Below the pieces are notes generated by a model that had not been told where the DNA came from, ran no database searches, and saw only the letters and a program-made list of their open reading frames with translations. From a virus: 37,803 bases of DNA. Made by a program: the position numbers and the translations under genes. Location of the stretch: positions 1-37,803 of IMG/VR virus record IMGVR_UViG_3300024520_000218, one strand, 5' to 3'. Positions 31,427 through 37,802 of the stretch are shown here, piece after piece; the first letter of the stretch is position 1; every line of letters starts with the position of its first letter.

Positions 31427-31927
31427 CTATAGTTGTGCGTGACGAATATCACGGTGATGAATATGCCCGAGTCCGAGTTCCGCGCCTCGCGTGACGTTTT
31501 CGTTTCGCGCTGCCGCGAGGTTTGAAACCGTCACCGAACCGCCGCCGAAAATTCGAACCAATGATTTCGCCGTCCGACCGAACGGGTTAACATCTTCTGA
31601 AATTGTCAACAATGAAAGCACTTCCTGCCGCTTCGCCGCTGTTAGTGCGTCGTATTCTGCGTCGTCGAATCCTTCAAATATTTCGACGGCCGACATCGCT
31701 GATTTATTTACCGGCCGGTTTGCATTGTTCACGATCACATGCACGGCGTCGGTGTATGCTTCGATCGCCGGTTGATCGACGCTTGGCGTGTGTACTTCCG
31801 ACGGTTGACCGGCGTTTGTTACCGTGACCCATTCCCATGCGTTGTTCCACGCAGGGTAACCGAGTGTCGCGGGGTCAGTGTTCAACTCGGATTTCAGCGC
31901 GTCGAGCTTCGTTTTGTTTATCGGCAT
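31427..31927 (-). CDS. Conserved phage structural-block protein
   Basis: A 166-residue protein: LDALKSELNTDPATLGYPAW at the start and SVTVSNLAAARNENVTRGAE then LGLGHIHHRDIRHAQL at the end. The start (L...EL.TDP...GY), the IFG.GS.T..NL...R segment and the ending (R..ELGL..I...DI..A) match a widespread small phage protein whose function is not assigned. Its neighbours are virion genes. Confidence 0.75.
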   Translation of the reverse strand: MPINKTKLDALKSELNTDPATLGYPAWNNAWEWVTVTNAGQPSEVHTPSVDQPAIEAYTDAVHVIVNNANRPVNKSAMSAVEIFEGFDDAEYDALTAAKRQEVLSLLTISEDVNPFGRTAKSLVRIFGGGSVTVSNLAAARNENVTRGAELGLGHIHHRDIRHAQL

Positions 31928-31931
31928 CGTT

Positions 31932-32321
31932 TTATATCGTATTAGGTTGCGTCCATGTGAACGCGGTCAAGTTACACGTTTGTCCCGAAACGATCGATGT
32001 GTTGTCGATAATCACGTCGGTTCCCGACGTGCCGACCGTCAAACCGGTGATTTGATAAATCCCGATCGTCAGTGTTGCTTCGGCCGCCGTCCCGGTCGCG
32101 GTTGCGTCCGCGGCATCCGGTACGCCGTTCAGCGTACATACTCCGGCGGCGGCGGCATTAAACGCGGCGGCCGGAAACGTGTACGTGACAAGCGTCGCCG
32201 CCATTCCCGTCGTTCCAATCACCAACACCGCCGAATCCATCAAATCACCGAACGTATCCGCAAGCGCGTTTCTTAAATCGGCGTCGATTGTTGCGCCCAA
32301 AATCAATGGAAAAATAAACAT
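31932..32321 (-). CDS. Small Ala/Thr-rich structural protein
   Basis: A 129-residue protein rich in Ala, Thr and Gly (AAEATLTIGIYQITGLTVG), with one Cys in the middle and one near the end. A beta fold is likely. It lies in the virion block between two other small beta proteins; the role is not recognisable. Confidence 0.65.
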   Translation of the reverse strand: MFIFPLILGATIDADLRNALADTFGDLMDSAVLVIGTTGMAATLVTYTFPAAAFNAAAAGVCTLNGVPDAADATATGTAAEATLTIGIYQITGLTVGTSGTDVIIDNTSIVSGQTCNLTAFTWTQPNTI

Positions 32322-32326
32322 AGCTT

Positions 32327-32680
32327 TTAGAATGTATTTAGTGCTTTTATTTCGATCACGTAGGGAAAGCCGGTGTAATTATTGGGGATCAATGTTTTGG
32401 GGTTTGCGCCGTTTTTATCGGCGACCGCTTCGAGTTCCCAAAAACCGGGCGCGATTCCTGACGTCGCCAAATCGAGTATCGTTGCGATTGCGGTCCCGGC
32501 AACTGCGCCGGATGCATTCGTTTCAACTTCGATCGCCGCTGCGCCTGCCGTGTCGTATTGCGTAAGCGTCACAACAACGGTGTCGCCGTTCGAGTCGGTG
32601 ATTGTTGGATGATCGGTTGTCCCGATCGTGAAAGTTGCCATTGACTTTTCAGCCAATTGCGCTCGAATTTTGACTCCCAT
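32327..32680 (-). CDS. Small beta-rich structural protein
   Basis: A 117-residue protein. The ATG at 32678-32680 overlaps the upstream stop as TAATG, which supports this start over the Met at residue 14. It reads TFTIGTTDHPTITDSNGDTV then TLTQYDTAGAAAIEVET, a beta-sandwich-like pattern. Located in the virion block; function unknown. Confidence 0.65.
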   Translation of the reverse strand: MGVKIRAQLAEKSMATFTIGTTDHPTITDSNGDTVVVTLTQYDTAGAAAIEVETNASGAVAGTAIATILDLATSGIAPGFWELEAVADKNGANPKTLIPNNYTGFPYVIEIKALNTF

Positions 32681-32820
32681 TAAACAAGCCTAACAAGGCG
32701 TTGGTGTTTAAAACGTCCGTTGTTACCGGCCTTTTTCTTCATCTTTTTTATTGCTTTCTCGGCCGCGCGTTTATCGTCTTCCGCCCGAACGAGCGTGGAG
32801 TCAAAGTCGAATTCGCGCAT
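32680..32820 (-). CDS. Small basic coiled protein
   Basis: From ATG 32818-32820 it has 46 residues: MREFDFDSTLVRAEDDKRA then a Lys-rich helix (AIKKMKKKAGNNGRFKHQR). AAGGA lies five bases upstream, one of the clearest ribosome sites here. A longer read to 32946 would lie inside the DUF5675 gene and is less likely. Function unknown. Confidence 0.6.
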   Translation of the reverse strand: MREFDFDSTLVRAEDDKRAAEKAIKKMKKKAGNNGRFKHQRLVRLV

Positions 32821-32858
32821 GAATTCCTTTTGAAAGTAATAATCGAGCCGGTATCGGT

Positions 32859-33254
32859 TCACAATGTACTGATTACAAGAATAAATTCCATGTTCAATTG
32901 ATCCATGAATTCGGCGAACGCGAGTTTCGATGACGTGACGGCCCATTGGCTTTTAACAAAACCGAAATCATTGCCGACACCGACACACCCGCGTACGTCG
33001 GTCGGTACGTTCGCAACGTGAAATAAAATATACGATCGGTCAGGGACGTTCGTGATTTCGACGGCGTCGTACCCGCCGCGATTGTATCGTCGCGGCCGAC
33101 ATTCATATTCACCGGCCGGTATGCATGAAATCGACGCCGCGTTGTTGAGCCACGGCCGTTCGACCGTTGCGAGTATTTGGCCGTCCGGCATTACGATCGT
33201 GCCGTATGTTCCGAACGACATTTGTGCGCGCCGAACGAGTTCAATCTTTTCCAT
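32859..33254 (-). CDS. DUF5675-family protein
   Basis: A 131-residue protein with the family pattern: FGTYGTIVMPDGQILATVER, PWLNNAASISCIPAGEYECR, SYILFHVANVPTDVRGCVGV and QWAVTSSKLAFAEFM. DUF5675 proteins are common in phages near lysis genes, and their catalytic role is not established. It is the best endolysin-position candidate here: it neighbours a holin candidate and an inner-membrane-anchored protein. Confidence 0.85.
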   Translation of the reverse strand: MEKIELVRRAQMSFGTYGTIVMPDGQILATVERPWLNNAASISCIPAGEYECRPRRYNRGGYDAVEITNVPDRSYILFHVANVPTDVRGCVGVGNDFGFVKSQWAVTSSKLAFAEFMDQLNMEFILVISTL

Positions 33255-33756
33255 ACAATCGAAATATTAAACCGGCCGTTAGATAATTCTCTGAAAGAGC
33301 AAATGCGCGTCCGAAGATCGCCACTCGCTTATATCGAATTCGTCCTTCAAATCCGAATGTTGGCGACCGGTCAAGAACATCCACGCCCACAAACGAAGCC
33401 ACCGAATATCCCCACGTCGGTCGCGGGATCGCGAATCGATCTTGGACGAACGACGAATCGGCGAAGTAAGTGAGTATGACGTCCCCTCGACTAAATCGAA
33501 TCGGTGACGGCGTGATGACTCCGGCGAACGTAAGGTCACGCGGCACATTGACACTGATTCGGACGGTGTCACGGACGGTTCTGAATACGGTTCGTATTTC
33601 AGGTCGAACGACGGTAACGGTGTCCCGTCGAAGTATATCGCGATCGACATATCGGATTTCGGTTTCAGGTACTACGGTCGGAAAATACCGCTTCGTGACG
33701 GCGAACGTCACACCCACCAACACGATCAAACCGACCGTGATGAATAGGTATTTCAT
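33241..33756 (-). CDS. Membrane-anchored protein with Bacteroidota-phage style, possible spanin-like role
   Basis: A 171-residue protein. Residues 1-22 are a hydrophobic anchor (KYLFITVGLIVLVGVTFAV). A charged region with RDILRRDTVTVVRPEIRTVF follows, then a beta-rich C-terminal half with aromatic strands (PTWGYSVASFVGVDVLDRSP, RYKRVAIFGRAFALSENYLT). An N-terminal anchor, a periplasmic linker and a beta C-terminus between holin candidate and DUF5675 gene could fit a lysis role. I do not recognise a named family. Confidence 0.65.
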   Translation of the reverse strand: MKYLFITVGLIVLVGVTFAVTKRYFPTVVPETEIRYVDRDILRRDTVTVVRPEIRTVFRTVRDTVRISVNVPRDLTFAGVITPSPIRFSRGDVILTYFADSSFVQDRFAIPRPTWGYSVASFVGVDVLDRSPTFGFEGRIRYKRVAIFGRAFALSENYLTAGLIFRLYGKD

Positions 33757-34058
33757 CCGGTCTTGCGGAGTTTAATAAACGCAAGCACCGCTTTGAGTCC
33801 CGGCACCTGAAACAGCCCCGTCGATGCAAGAATGACCATGACGATGTTTCCGACGATGTCGATCGTTTCGGTGAGTTCGGCCATGAACCCGAGTCCGGCC
33901 AAATATGAACCACCGGCGAGGATCGCACCGATCACCGCCGCGCGTATGTACGCGGCCGTCCCGTCGAGTTCGAATACCTTGTCGGCGAGTTCGCCGAGAA
34001 TAACTACGAGTCCGACAAGCGCGCCGGGAGACGTGAAAAATTCTGCGATGCCTTCCAT
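33753..34058 (-). CDS. Holin candidate
   Basis: A 101-residue protein with about three hydrophobic segments: 12-27 (ALVGLVVILGELADKV), 36-60 (AAYIRAAVIGAILAGGSYLA) and 66-85 (IDIVGNIVMVILASTGLFQV), ending LIKLRKTG-like (AFIKLRKTG). Size, topology and basic tail fit a holin. The neighbours, an anchored protein and the DUF5675 protein, support a lysis cassette, but the assignment rests on context. Confidence 0.65.
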   Translation of the reverse strand: MEGIAEFFTSPGALVGLVVILGELADKVFELDGTAAYIRAAVIGAILAGGSYLAGLGFMAELTETIDIVGNIVMVILASTGLFQVPGLKAVLAFIKLRKTG

Positions 34059-34059
34059 T

Positions 34060-34269
34060 TTATTTTTTCAGTTTGCTGAATATGCGGTTGATCCACGACA
34101 CTTTTTTCGGTGTCATTTCTTTTGCGTGTCCGTTCGATTGAACAAGCATTCGTTCGTGACGGCGCGCGATGTCAGAATCGCTCAAATATGTTTCGTGCTT
34201 GTGTGCTGCGTCTTCGAATTTGGAATACGCCTCGCGAACCGGGTCGGTGTAATGCCGCGTTGAATACAT
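34060..34269 (-). CDS. Small basic protein, unknown function
   Basis: A 69-residue charged protein (MYSTRHYTDPVREAYSKFED) that ends WINRIFSKLKK. No domain recognised. It sits tightly between two membrane protein genes, with one and five bases of separation. Confidence 0.6.
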   Translation of the reverse strand: MYSTRHYTDPVREAYSKFEDAAHKHETYLSDSDIARRHERMLVQSNGHAKEMTPKKVSWINRIFSKLKK

Positions 34270-34274
34270 GGATT

Positions 34275-34601
34275 CTAATTTTGGGTGCGTTGATCAATAA
34301 TATTAAGGATCTTGTTGTTTTCTTCCAAACGCGCATCGACCGACTTCTTCCATTCGATCGATTGTTCCATGGCTTTCGTTCCCTCGACAAGTGCCCCGGC
34401 TGACTTGTCGCCGTACTCTTTCAGCGTTTTCGAATACGCTTTGAACAAAATGACAATCGCGCCGACAAGCGCGGTGATGACCGACCCGAGAACGCCGATG
34501 ATATAATTCGGGTTCGTGTTGTGAACCTCGGCGTCTTGAATGATCGTGAACAATGAAAAAGGCATACTGACCCCGTTGATATGTGAAGGGGCCGTGTTCA
34601 C
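34275..34601 (-). CDS. Single-pass membrane protein with cytoplasmic coiled tail
   Basis: Taken from GTG 34599-34601, which overlaps the upstream stop as GTGA, the protein has 108 residues; an ATG at 34563-34565 would give 96. One membrane segment (about 29-52: YIIGVLGSVITALVGAIVIL) is followed by a helical tail (KTLKEYGDKSAGALVEGTKA and EENNKILNII). Holin-like or stator-like; not assigned. Confidence 0.6.
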   Translation of the reverse strand: MNTAPSHINGVSMPFSLFTIIQDAEVHNTNPNYIIGVLGSVITALVGAIVILFKAYSKTLKEYGDKSAGALVEGTKAMEQSIEWKKSVDARLEENNKILNIIDQRTQN

Positions 34602-34819
34602 GACACGAAGGGTCTTTTAAACAAACGCAAAACCCAAACAAAACACGACACGACAACAATCGGAAGCCACGCAATCGACAGCACCGCAAATACAATGATG
34701 TCCAACGCGTCATCAAACAATACGTGATCGTCGGTTTTCCGACGGCCGTCCATGTACGACCAAACGAAATACGCACCCGCGATCAAGTAAACCGTGACCC
34801 CGATTTGAATGTATATCAT
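34598..34819 (-). CDS. Small two-pass membrane protein
   Basis: A 73-residue protein with hydrophobic segments at about 2-20 (IYIQIGVTVYLIAGAYFVW) and 43-65 (IIVFAVLSIAWLPIVVVSCF). The connecting loop is charged. Stop overlaps the next start as GTGA. Function unknown. Confidence 0.6.
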   Translation of the reverse strand: MIYIQIGVTVYLIAGAYFVWSYMDGRRKTDDHVLFDDALDIIVFAVLSIAWLPIVVVSCFVWVLRLFKRPFVS

Positions 34820-34845
34820 GTCGGTGTTTGTTGGGCCGCAATAAT

Positions 34846-35169
34846 TTAGGGATCGAGCGACGCACGTACCAAATCATTCGGGAAACGAATCGGTGATTCG
34901 GCAAAAAATACGTGTAAGTACGTAGCGATCGCCATTGCGAATGAAACGCCGTGTTTCTTTTCAAAGTTGCGGTGGCCGATCCGGTGCAGCGCGTTCGTGC
35001 CGACCGTGTGGTGATGATCACACACCGGTACACACGAATAGTCCGATCCCTTTATTGCGGTGCCGCCGGTTTCGACGTGGTGTGCGCGGGGCATCGAGTG
35101 ACACCCCTGCACAACACACGGCAACGTTCGAATGTATTCGAGATATTTTTTATCCCTCGGGTACGACAT
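34846..35169 (-). CDS. HNH-type nuclease (DUF968-like)
   Basis: From ATG 35167-35169 it has 107 residues. It shows LPCVVQGCH (Cys18, Cys23), MPRAHHVETGG (His30-31), SCVPVCDHHHTVG (Cys50, His52-54) and HRIGHRNFEKKHG. This Cys/His set matches the compact HNH-like recombination/nuclease family of lambdoid phages (DUF968/Ref type). These proteins bind metal and act on DNA junctions or nicks. The longer read to 35262 lies in the neighbouring gene. It overlaps the upstream gene by 20 bp. Confidence 0.8.
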   Translation of the reverse strand: MSYPRDKKYLEYIRTLPCVVQGCHSMPRAHHVETGGTAIKGSDYSCVPVCDHHHTVGTNALHRIGHRNFEKKHGVSFAMAIATYLHVFFAESPIRFPNDLVRASLDP

Positions 35170-35692
35170 CCGAATTCGATGTGATCGGAAGCACCGTCGT
35201 TCCGGTCTGCAGTTTGAATCGCGTGACGGTCGTCCATGCTTCGGCCGCCGACGGCCCGACAAATTTCAACGTGCCGAGCAATCCCGAATCTGAATTCGCG
35301 TGTAATGACGACGTAAATGCGCCAACAAGTCCTTCTTTCGAGTGTCCGTCGAGCGTTTGTGCAAACACCGAAAATTCGTCGAGCATGTCGCCCGCTTCGA
35401 ATCCGATGAAATCAACGCCGACTGGGAAATTCGCTTTCAACTGCATCGACGTAAACGATCCGACATCGCCGACGTCGTCAAGATGAACTTCGATATCATA
35501 TCCCGCAATGGTTTCATTCGATTCGAGCCGCACCGATATCGCGTTTGCGACATCAACGTCGTCCGGCGGCGGCGTGTAATTCGTGTGTTCTTGCAAAAAG
35601 CCGATGTTCAGCCGGTTCGCGATCGTCAATTCAATGATATCGGCGAGCGTTACGTCGTCACCATATACGATTGTATTTAATTCTAAACTCAT
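35150..35692 (-). CDS. Possible cohesin-like beta protein
   Basis: A 180-residue acidic protein. The first 45 residues (LNTIVYGDDVTLADIIELTI) look like a small attachment region. From about residue 50 a beta module shows VRLESNETIAGYDIEVHLDD, FPVGVDFIGFEAGDML, FSVFAQTLDG and GLLGTLKFVG. The order (strand, G-Y-D, hydrophobic strand, A-G-D, L-G-x-L-x-F) resembles cohesin domains of cellulosomes. No dockerin is seen in the window. Low confidence in the cohesin call; an ordinary Ig-like domain is the alternative. Confidence 0.45.
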   Translation of the reverse strand: MSLELNTIVYGDDVTLADIIELTIANRLNIGFLQEHTNYTPPPDDVDVANAISVRLESNETIAGYDIEVHLDDVGDVGSFTSMQLKANFPVGVDFIGFEAGDMLDEFSVFAQTLDGHSKEGLVGAFTSSLHANSDSGLLGTLKFVGPSAAEAWTTVTRFKLQTGTTVLPITSNSDVVPEG

Positions 35693-35710
35693 CGTTTTGT
35701 CTCAGTTTCG

Positions 35711-35818
35711 TTAGTGAAATAGGAAATATCCTGTCAGCAGGCCGACAAGATACATAAACGCGCGCACAATTCGGCGCGCCACTTCTTCGGGGTTATTGAT
35801 TACAGGCGAACGCGCCAT
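35711..35818 (-). CDS. Tiny single-pass membrane protein (35 aa)
   Basis: Read directly: ATG 35816-35818 to TAA 35711-35713, 35 codons. It has the charged start MARSPVINNPEEVARRIVRA, then the membrane helix FMYLVGLLTGYFLF. It overlaps the HTH gene end by 19 bp. Overlap and helix support it; such tiny phage membrane proteins often have lysis-regulatory or host-takeover roles, unknown here. Confidence 0.55.
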   Translation of the reverse strand: MARSPVINNPEEVARRIVRAFMYLVGLLTGYFLFH

Positions 35819-36102
35819 GTGACCATCGTCGTTTGTTTAACATTGCACTTTCTCTGTTTCCCATGTTCGACGCGCCCGTCATTTTTCAAATCAGAAAGCC
35901 GTCGTCGCACCTCGTAGCTGTCCATTCCGGTAAAAAAAGCAATCTCGTTTGCGGTGCGGTGTGGCCCTTCGTACACGGCGCGGAACACCCTCTCTTTATT
36001 CGTCGACCGCTTGCCGCTTTTCTCGTGTTTCCGAATCGCCTTTTTTGACGACGCCGGGTCGTCGGCGTGACTGAGCTTGAACAAATCGGCTTGATGCATC
36101 AT
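35800..36102 (-). CDS. Winged-helix-like DNA-binding protein
   Basis: From ATG 36100-36102 it has 100 residues; the ATG overlaps the Tat-protein stop as ATGA. The first part is charged (KKAIRKHEKSGKRSTNKERV). Then GPHRTANEIAFFTGMDSYEV and RRRLSDLKNDGRVEHGKQRK match a winged helix: helix, turn, recognition helix (SYEVRRRLSDL) and the wing (GRVEHG). Such small proteins act as replication-initiation helpers or regulators in phages. It is in the accessory block with the Tat protein. Confidence 0.75.
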   Translation of the reverse strand: MMHQADLFKLSHADDPASSKKAIRKHEKSGKRSTNKERVFRAVYEGPHRTANEIAFFTGMDSYEVRRRLSDLKNDGRVEHGKQRKCNVKQTTMVTWRVRL

Positions 36103-36479
36103 AGCAATTCCGAAAGGATGTGATCTTGAACGATCATTTCCAACGTCACGTTCGCGGCCGGCTTGCCGTGAACGGTGCCGATCCACCCGCCGTCGCGTGA
36201 CGACATTTCATGTATTGCGTCCGACCAATGAATGTCGACGTGCGATGCAAAACCGCGCGCGGAATACGATCGGCCGTCGCGCCGCTTGACGGTCAAAAAT
36301 ATTTCATTCATCGCGAGTTTGTTCGGCGTGACGAACGTGTCTTGCGTGACTTCGGGTATCGCGTCGATGAATGTTTTTTCGATCGCGTCTATTTCGCGTT
36401 CTGTCGGTTTCGCGATTAGCGGAACGAGCGCAAGCCCTCCGGCCATTGCGAGGAAATCCCTTCGTGTTGTTTCTGACAT
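36099..36479 (-). CDS. Protein with twin-arginine (Tat) signal sequence
   Basis: A 126-residue protein. The N-terminus TTRRDFLAMAGGLALVPLIA matches the Tat signal pattern (S/T-R-R-x-F-L, hydrophobic stretch; Arg6, Arg7, Phe9, Leu10). The mature part (from about 24) is acidic and beta-rich (MNEIFLTVKRRDGRSYSARG, WIGTVHGKPAANVT). No cofactor-binding motif is seen. Tat export of a phage early-region protein is unusual. It overlaps the small zinc protein and the winged-helix gene. An AAACCGAAA leader lies two bases before the ATG. Confidence 0.7.
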   Translation of the reverse strand: MSETTRRDFLAMAGGLALVPLIAKPTEREIDAIEKTFIDAIPEVTQDTFVTPNKLAMNEIFLTVKRRDGRSYSARGFASHVDIHWSDAIHEMSSRDGGWIGTVHGKPAANVTLEMIVQDHILSELL

Positions 36480-36586
36480 GATTTCGGTTTGGTTTTCTTT
36501 TTACAGTGTACGCAATACGGTTCGCCGTCACGATCGACGATGACGACATGATAATGACCTCGACGATTCCCTGCGGTGCATTTCAT
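36416..36586 (-). CDS. Small zinc-binding protein (56 aa), ATGA-coupled
   Basis: Read directly: ATG 36584-36586 to TAA 36416-36418, 56 codons. The ATG overlaps the upstream stop as ATGA (36583-36586). The sequence MKCTAGNRRGHYHVVIVDR then YCVHCKKKTKPK contains Cys3, His11/His13 and the CVHC pair (25-28), suggesting one zinc site. It overlaps the Tat-protein gene start by 64 bp in another frame, so expression of both would be tuned together. Function unknown. Confidence 0.6.
   Translation of the reverse strand: MKCTAGNRRGHYHVVIVDRDGEPYCVHCKKKTKPKSCQKQHEGISSQWPEGLRSFR
36482..36490 (-). promoter_or_regulatory. AAACCGAAA leader motif before the Tat-protein gene
   Basis: TTTCGGTTT on the plus strand, two bases upstream of the ATG at 36477-36479. 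It is the only copy in the right arm that sits at a start. It lies inside the small zinc-protein gene. Confidence 0.45.
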
Positions 36587-37131
36587 TTCAATAAATCTTT
36601 GATCTTCCGCAACGTGTCGATTTCGGTTTGTCGCGCTTCGAGCGCGATCGATATCACGCCGAGTTCGTCGGCGATCAATTTGAGCCGAACCGACAACGCG
36701 GCGTCGGCCATGTCTTGAAACATTTCACCGGCCGCTTCTTCGGCGAGGTGTTCAATCGTTTCGTCGTCGTTCGGCAAATGAGGATAAACCGATTCGTCGA
36801 ATCCGTTGTCGTTCGTGTCCGGCTTCCGGTTGAATGATTCCGGCGGTTGTCGTTTCGGCCGCCGGTCGAACCTTCCTTTTTTGATCCATTTTTTGAAATC
36901 GCCACCGACTTCGATTTCGTGTTCGCCGTTGTATTCGAATTTGTTTCGAGCGATCGCGTTGTAAAGCGTTCCGTCAGGAATCAAAAACATTTCGGAAATG
37001 CCGTCGATCGACTTCGTGAAGCCGCTCAACACGTGGAGTTTGTATTCGCGATACTTTTGCCGTTTCGCTTTCCATGCGTCGGAATACGGTTCGAGGTCGC
37101 TCCATTCGTCGGGGTGTACGGTTTCAATCAT
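36583..37131 (-). CDS. HTH-containing early protein, unknown function
   Basis: From ATG 37129-37131 it has 182 residues; a GTG three codons upstream lies inside the repeated leader and is out of phase with the starts of the other leader copies, so ATG is preferred. Residues about 35-62 (SGFTKSIDGISEMFLIPDGT then LYNAIARN) look like a helix-turn-helix with a short wing. The C-terminal half is acidic and helical (EHLAEEAAGEMFQDMADAAL, EARQTEIDTLRKIKDLLK). It may be a DNA-binding regulator or small terminase-like protein; position far from terL argues against the latter. Confidence 0.7.
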   Translation of the reverse strand: MIETVHPDEWSDLEPYSDAWKAKRQKYREYKLHVLSGFTKSIDGISEMFLIPDGTLYNAIARNKFEYNGEHEIEVGGDFKKWIKKGRFDRRPKRQPPESFNRKPDTNDNGFDESVYPHLPNDDETIEHLAEEAAGEMFQDMADAALSVRLKLIADELGVISIALEARQTEIDTLRKIKDLLK

Positions 37132-37152
37132 CTCACTCACCGTTGGGTTTTG
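37132..37152 (-). repeat. Start-associated leader repeat, copy A
   Basis: CTCACTCACCGTTGGGTTTTG-type 21-bp block directly upstream of the ATG at 37129-37131. Identical to 37486-37506 and 37681-37701. On the minus strand it reads CAAAACCCAACGGTGAGTGAG. Confidence 0.8.
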
Positions 37153-37161
37153 GGGTTTTCG

Positions 37162-37338
37162 TTAAGGATCAACAGATAATTTTATGCCGCCCACTAAAAC
37201 GAAGGCGATCACAACAGCCGCAATCCATGTTAAGGCGGCGGTCGTGATTCCTATCTCAATAGCGGTGCCCGTAAACAGGCCAACAAACACCATCGATACT
37301 ATCGCTACCCCTGTAATTCGCTTGATTCTTTGTGTCAT
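37162..37338 (-). CDS. Small two-pass membrane protein
   Basis: From ATG 37336-37338 it has 58 residues, a charged start (MTQRIKRI) and two membrane segments (about 8-25 VAIVSMVFVGLFTGTAIEI and 30-52 AALTWIAAVVIAFVLVGG). A TTG at 37366-37368 would add ten residues and lies in the repeated tail block. Function unknown. Confidence 0.6.
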   Translation of the reverse strand: MTQRIKRITGVAIVSMVFVGLFTGTAIEIGITTAALTWIAAVVIAFVLVGGIKLSVDP

Positions 37339-37354
37339 TTTTCTATTTGTGATA

Positions 37355-37378
37355 TGTCCTATTATCAAAGGTCGGATT
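37355..37378 (-). repeat. Duplicated gene-end block, copy 1
   Basis: A 24-bp block identical to 37508-37531. On the minus strand it starts at the TAA/TCC boundary of the 35-codon gene and contains TCC-GAC-CTT-TGA, in frame with that gene after its stop. In copy 2 the same codons end the 53-codon gene. Confidence 0.8.
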
Positions 37379-37484
37379 AGTCTCGGCGTTCATGCGGGTA
37401 GAAAAACACCCTGTAAATGAGCGGTCGCGTTCTGAGATAACGCCTAATCTTGTGCCACCACAAGTATTCTAGTTTCCTTTTCAT
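37377..37484 (-). CDS. Tiny basic protein (35 aa) behind leader copy B
   Basis: ATG 37482-37484 to TAA 37377-37379. The sequence MKRKLEYLWWHKIRRYLRTR has many Arg, Lys, Trp and Tyr residues and could bind nucleic acid or a membrane surface. The start lies directly after the repeated leader, shifted one frame relative to copy A, which supports ATG initiation. Downstream the frame continues after TAA as TCC GAC CTT TGA, the same end as the neighbouring gene, a sign of duplication. Confidence 0.55.
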   Translation of the reverse strand: MKRKLEYLWWHKIRRYLRTRPLIYRVFFYPHERRD

Positions 37485-37485
37485 C

Positions 37486-37506
37486 CTCACTCACCGTTGG
37501 GTTTTG
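37486..37506 (-). repeat. Start-associated leader repeat, copy B
   Basis: Identical 21-bp block to copies A and C; B and C share 25 bp including CATC up to the ATG at 37482-37484. Confidence 0.8.
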
Positions 37507-37507
37507 T

Positions 37508-37531
37508 TGTCCTATTATCAAAGGTCGGATT
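37508..37531 (-). repeat. Duplicated gene-end block, copy 2
   Basis: Identical 24-bp block to 37355-37378. It carries the last codons and TGA of the 53-codon gene and lies one base from leader copy B, so gene end and next gene start are juxtaposed. Confidence 0.8.
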
Positions 37532-37679
37532 TTAGATCGTGGACAATATCATCCTTTGCCGACACCCACGACTCTTTTACATCGCCATAGTTTGAATCAC
37601 TGGCCTGTTCGTAACCCTTGTCGTGGACGATCTCTAGCCACCACATGAGTTCATTGTAAGTATATACTTGGTCTTCCAT
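37518..37679 (-). CDS. Small acidic protein (53 aa) behind leader copy C
   Basis: ATG 37677-37679 to TGA 37518-37520. It starts MEDQVYTYNELMWWLEIVHD and ends DIVHDLKSDL. Acidic, Trp-containing, no family recognised. It follows leader copy C directly, with GGTGAG as a possible ribosome site. Acidic small phage proteins can be DNA mimics, but nothing else supports that here. Confidence 0.6.
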   Translation of the reverse strand: MEDQVYTYNELMWWLEIVHDKGYEQASDSNYGDVKESWVSAKDDIVHDLKSDL

Positions 37680-37680
37680 C

Positions 37681-37701
37681 CTCACTCACCGTTGGGTTTT
37701 G
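37681..37701 (-). repeat. Start-associated leader repeat, copy C
   Basis: Third identical 21-bp block, directly before the ATG at 37677-37679. Confidence 0.8.
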
Positions 37702-37703
37702 AT

Positions 37704-37802
37704 TTAAAAAAGCAAATGGTCCGCTCCCATAGGTGTTGGGCCGCCTTGTCCCGGCGAATGCTTGTACCCATACCATTTTTCCCGCCGCGTACTTGCGCCG
37801 TT
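37704..37802 (-). CDS. Partial ORF entering from the right edge, frame undecided
   Basis: All three minus-strand frames are open at the edge. The frame given ends with TAA at 37704-37706, just before leader copy C, and reads ...REKWYGYKHSPGQGGPTPMG..., which looks coding. Another frame runs on to a TGA inside leader copy C. No start is visible. Low confidence in the frame. Confidence 0.35.
   Translation of the reverse strand, partial: NGASTRREKWYGYKHSPGQGGPTPMGADHLLF

Noticed and set aside
36583-37131. HTH protein as a second small terminase subunit
   Set aside because: A clear TerS lies next to TerL at 25279-25677; this protein is far away in the accessory region with a different C-terminus.
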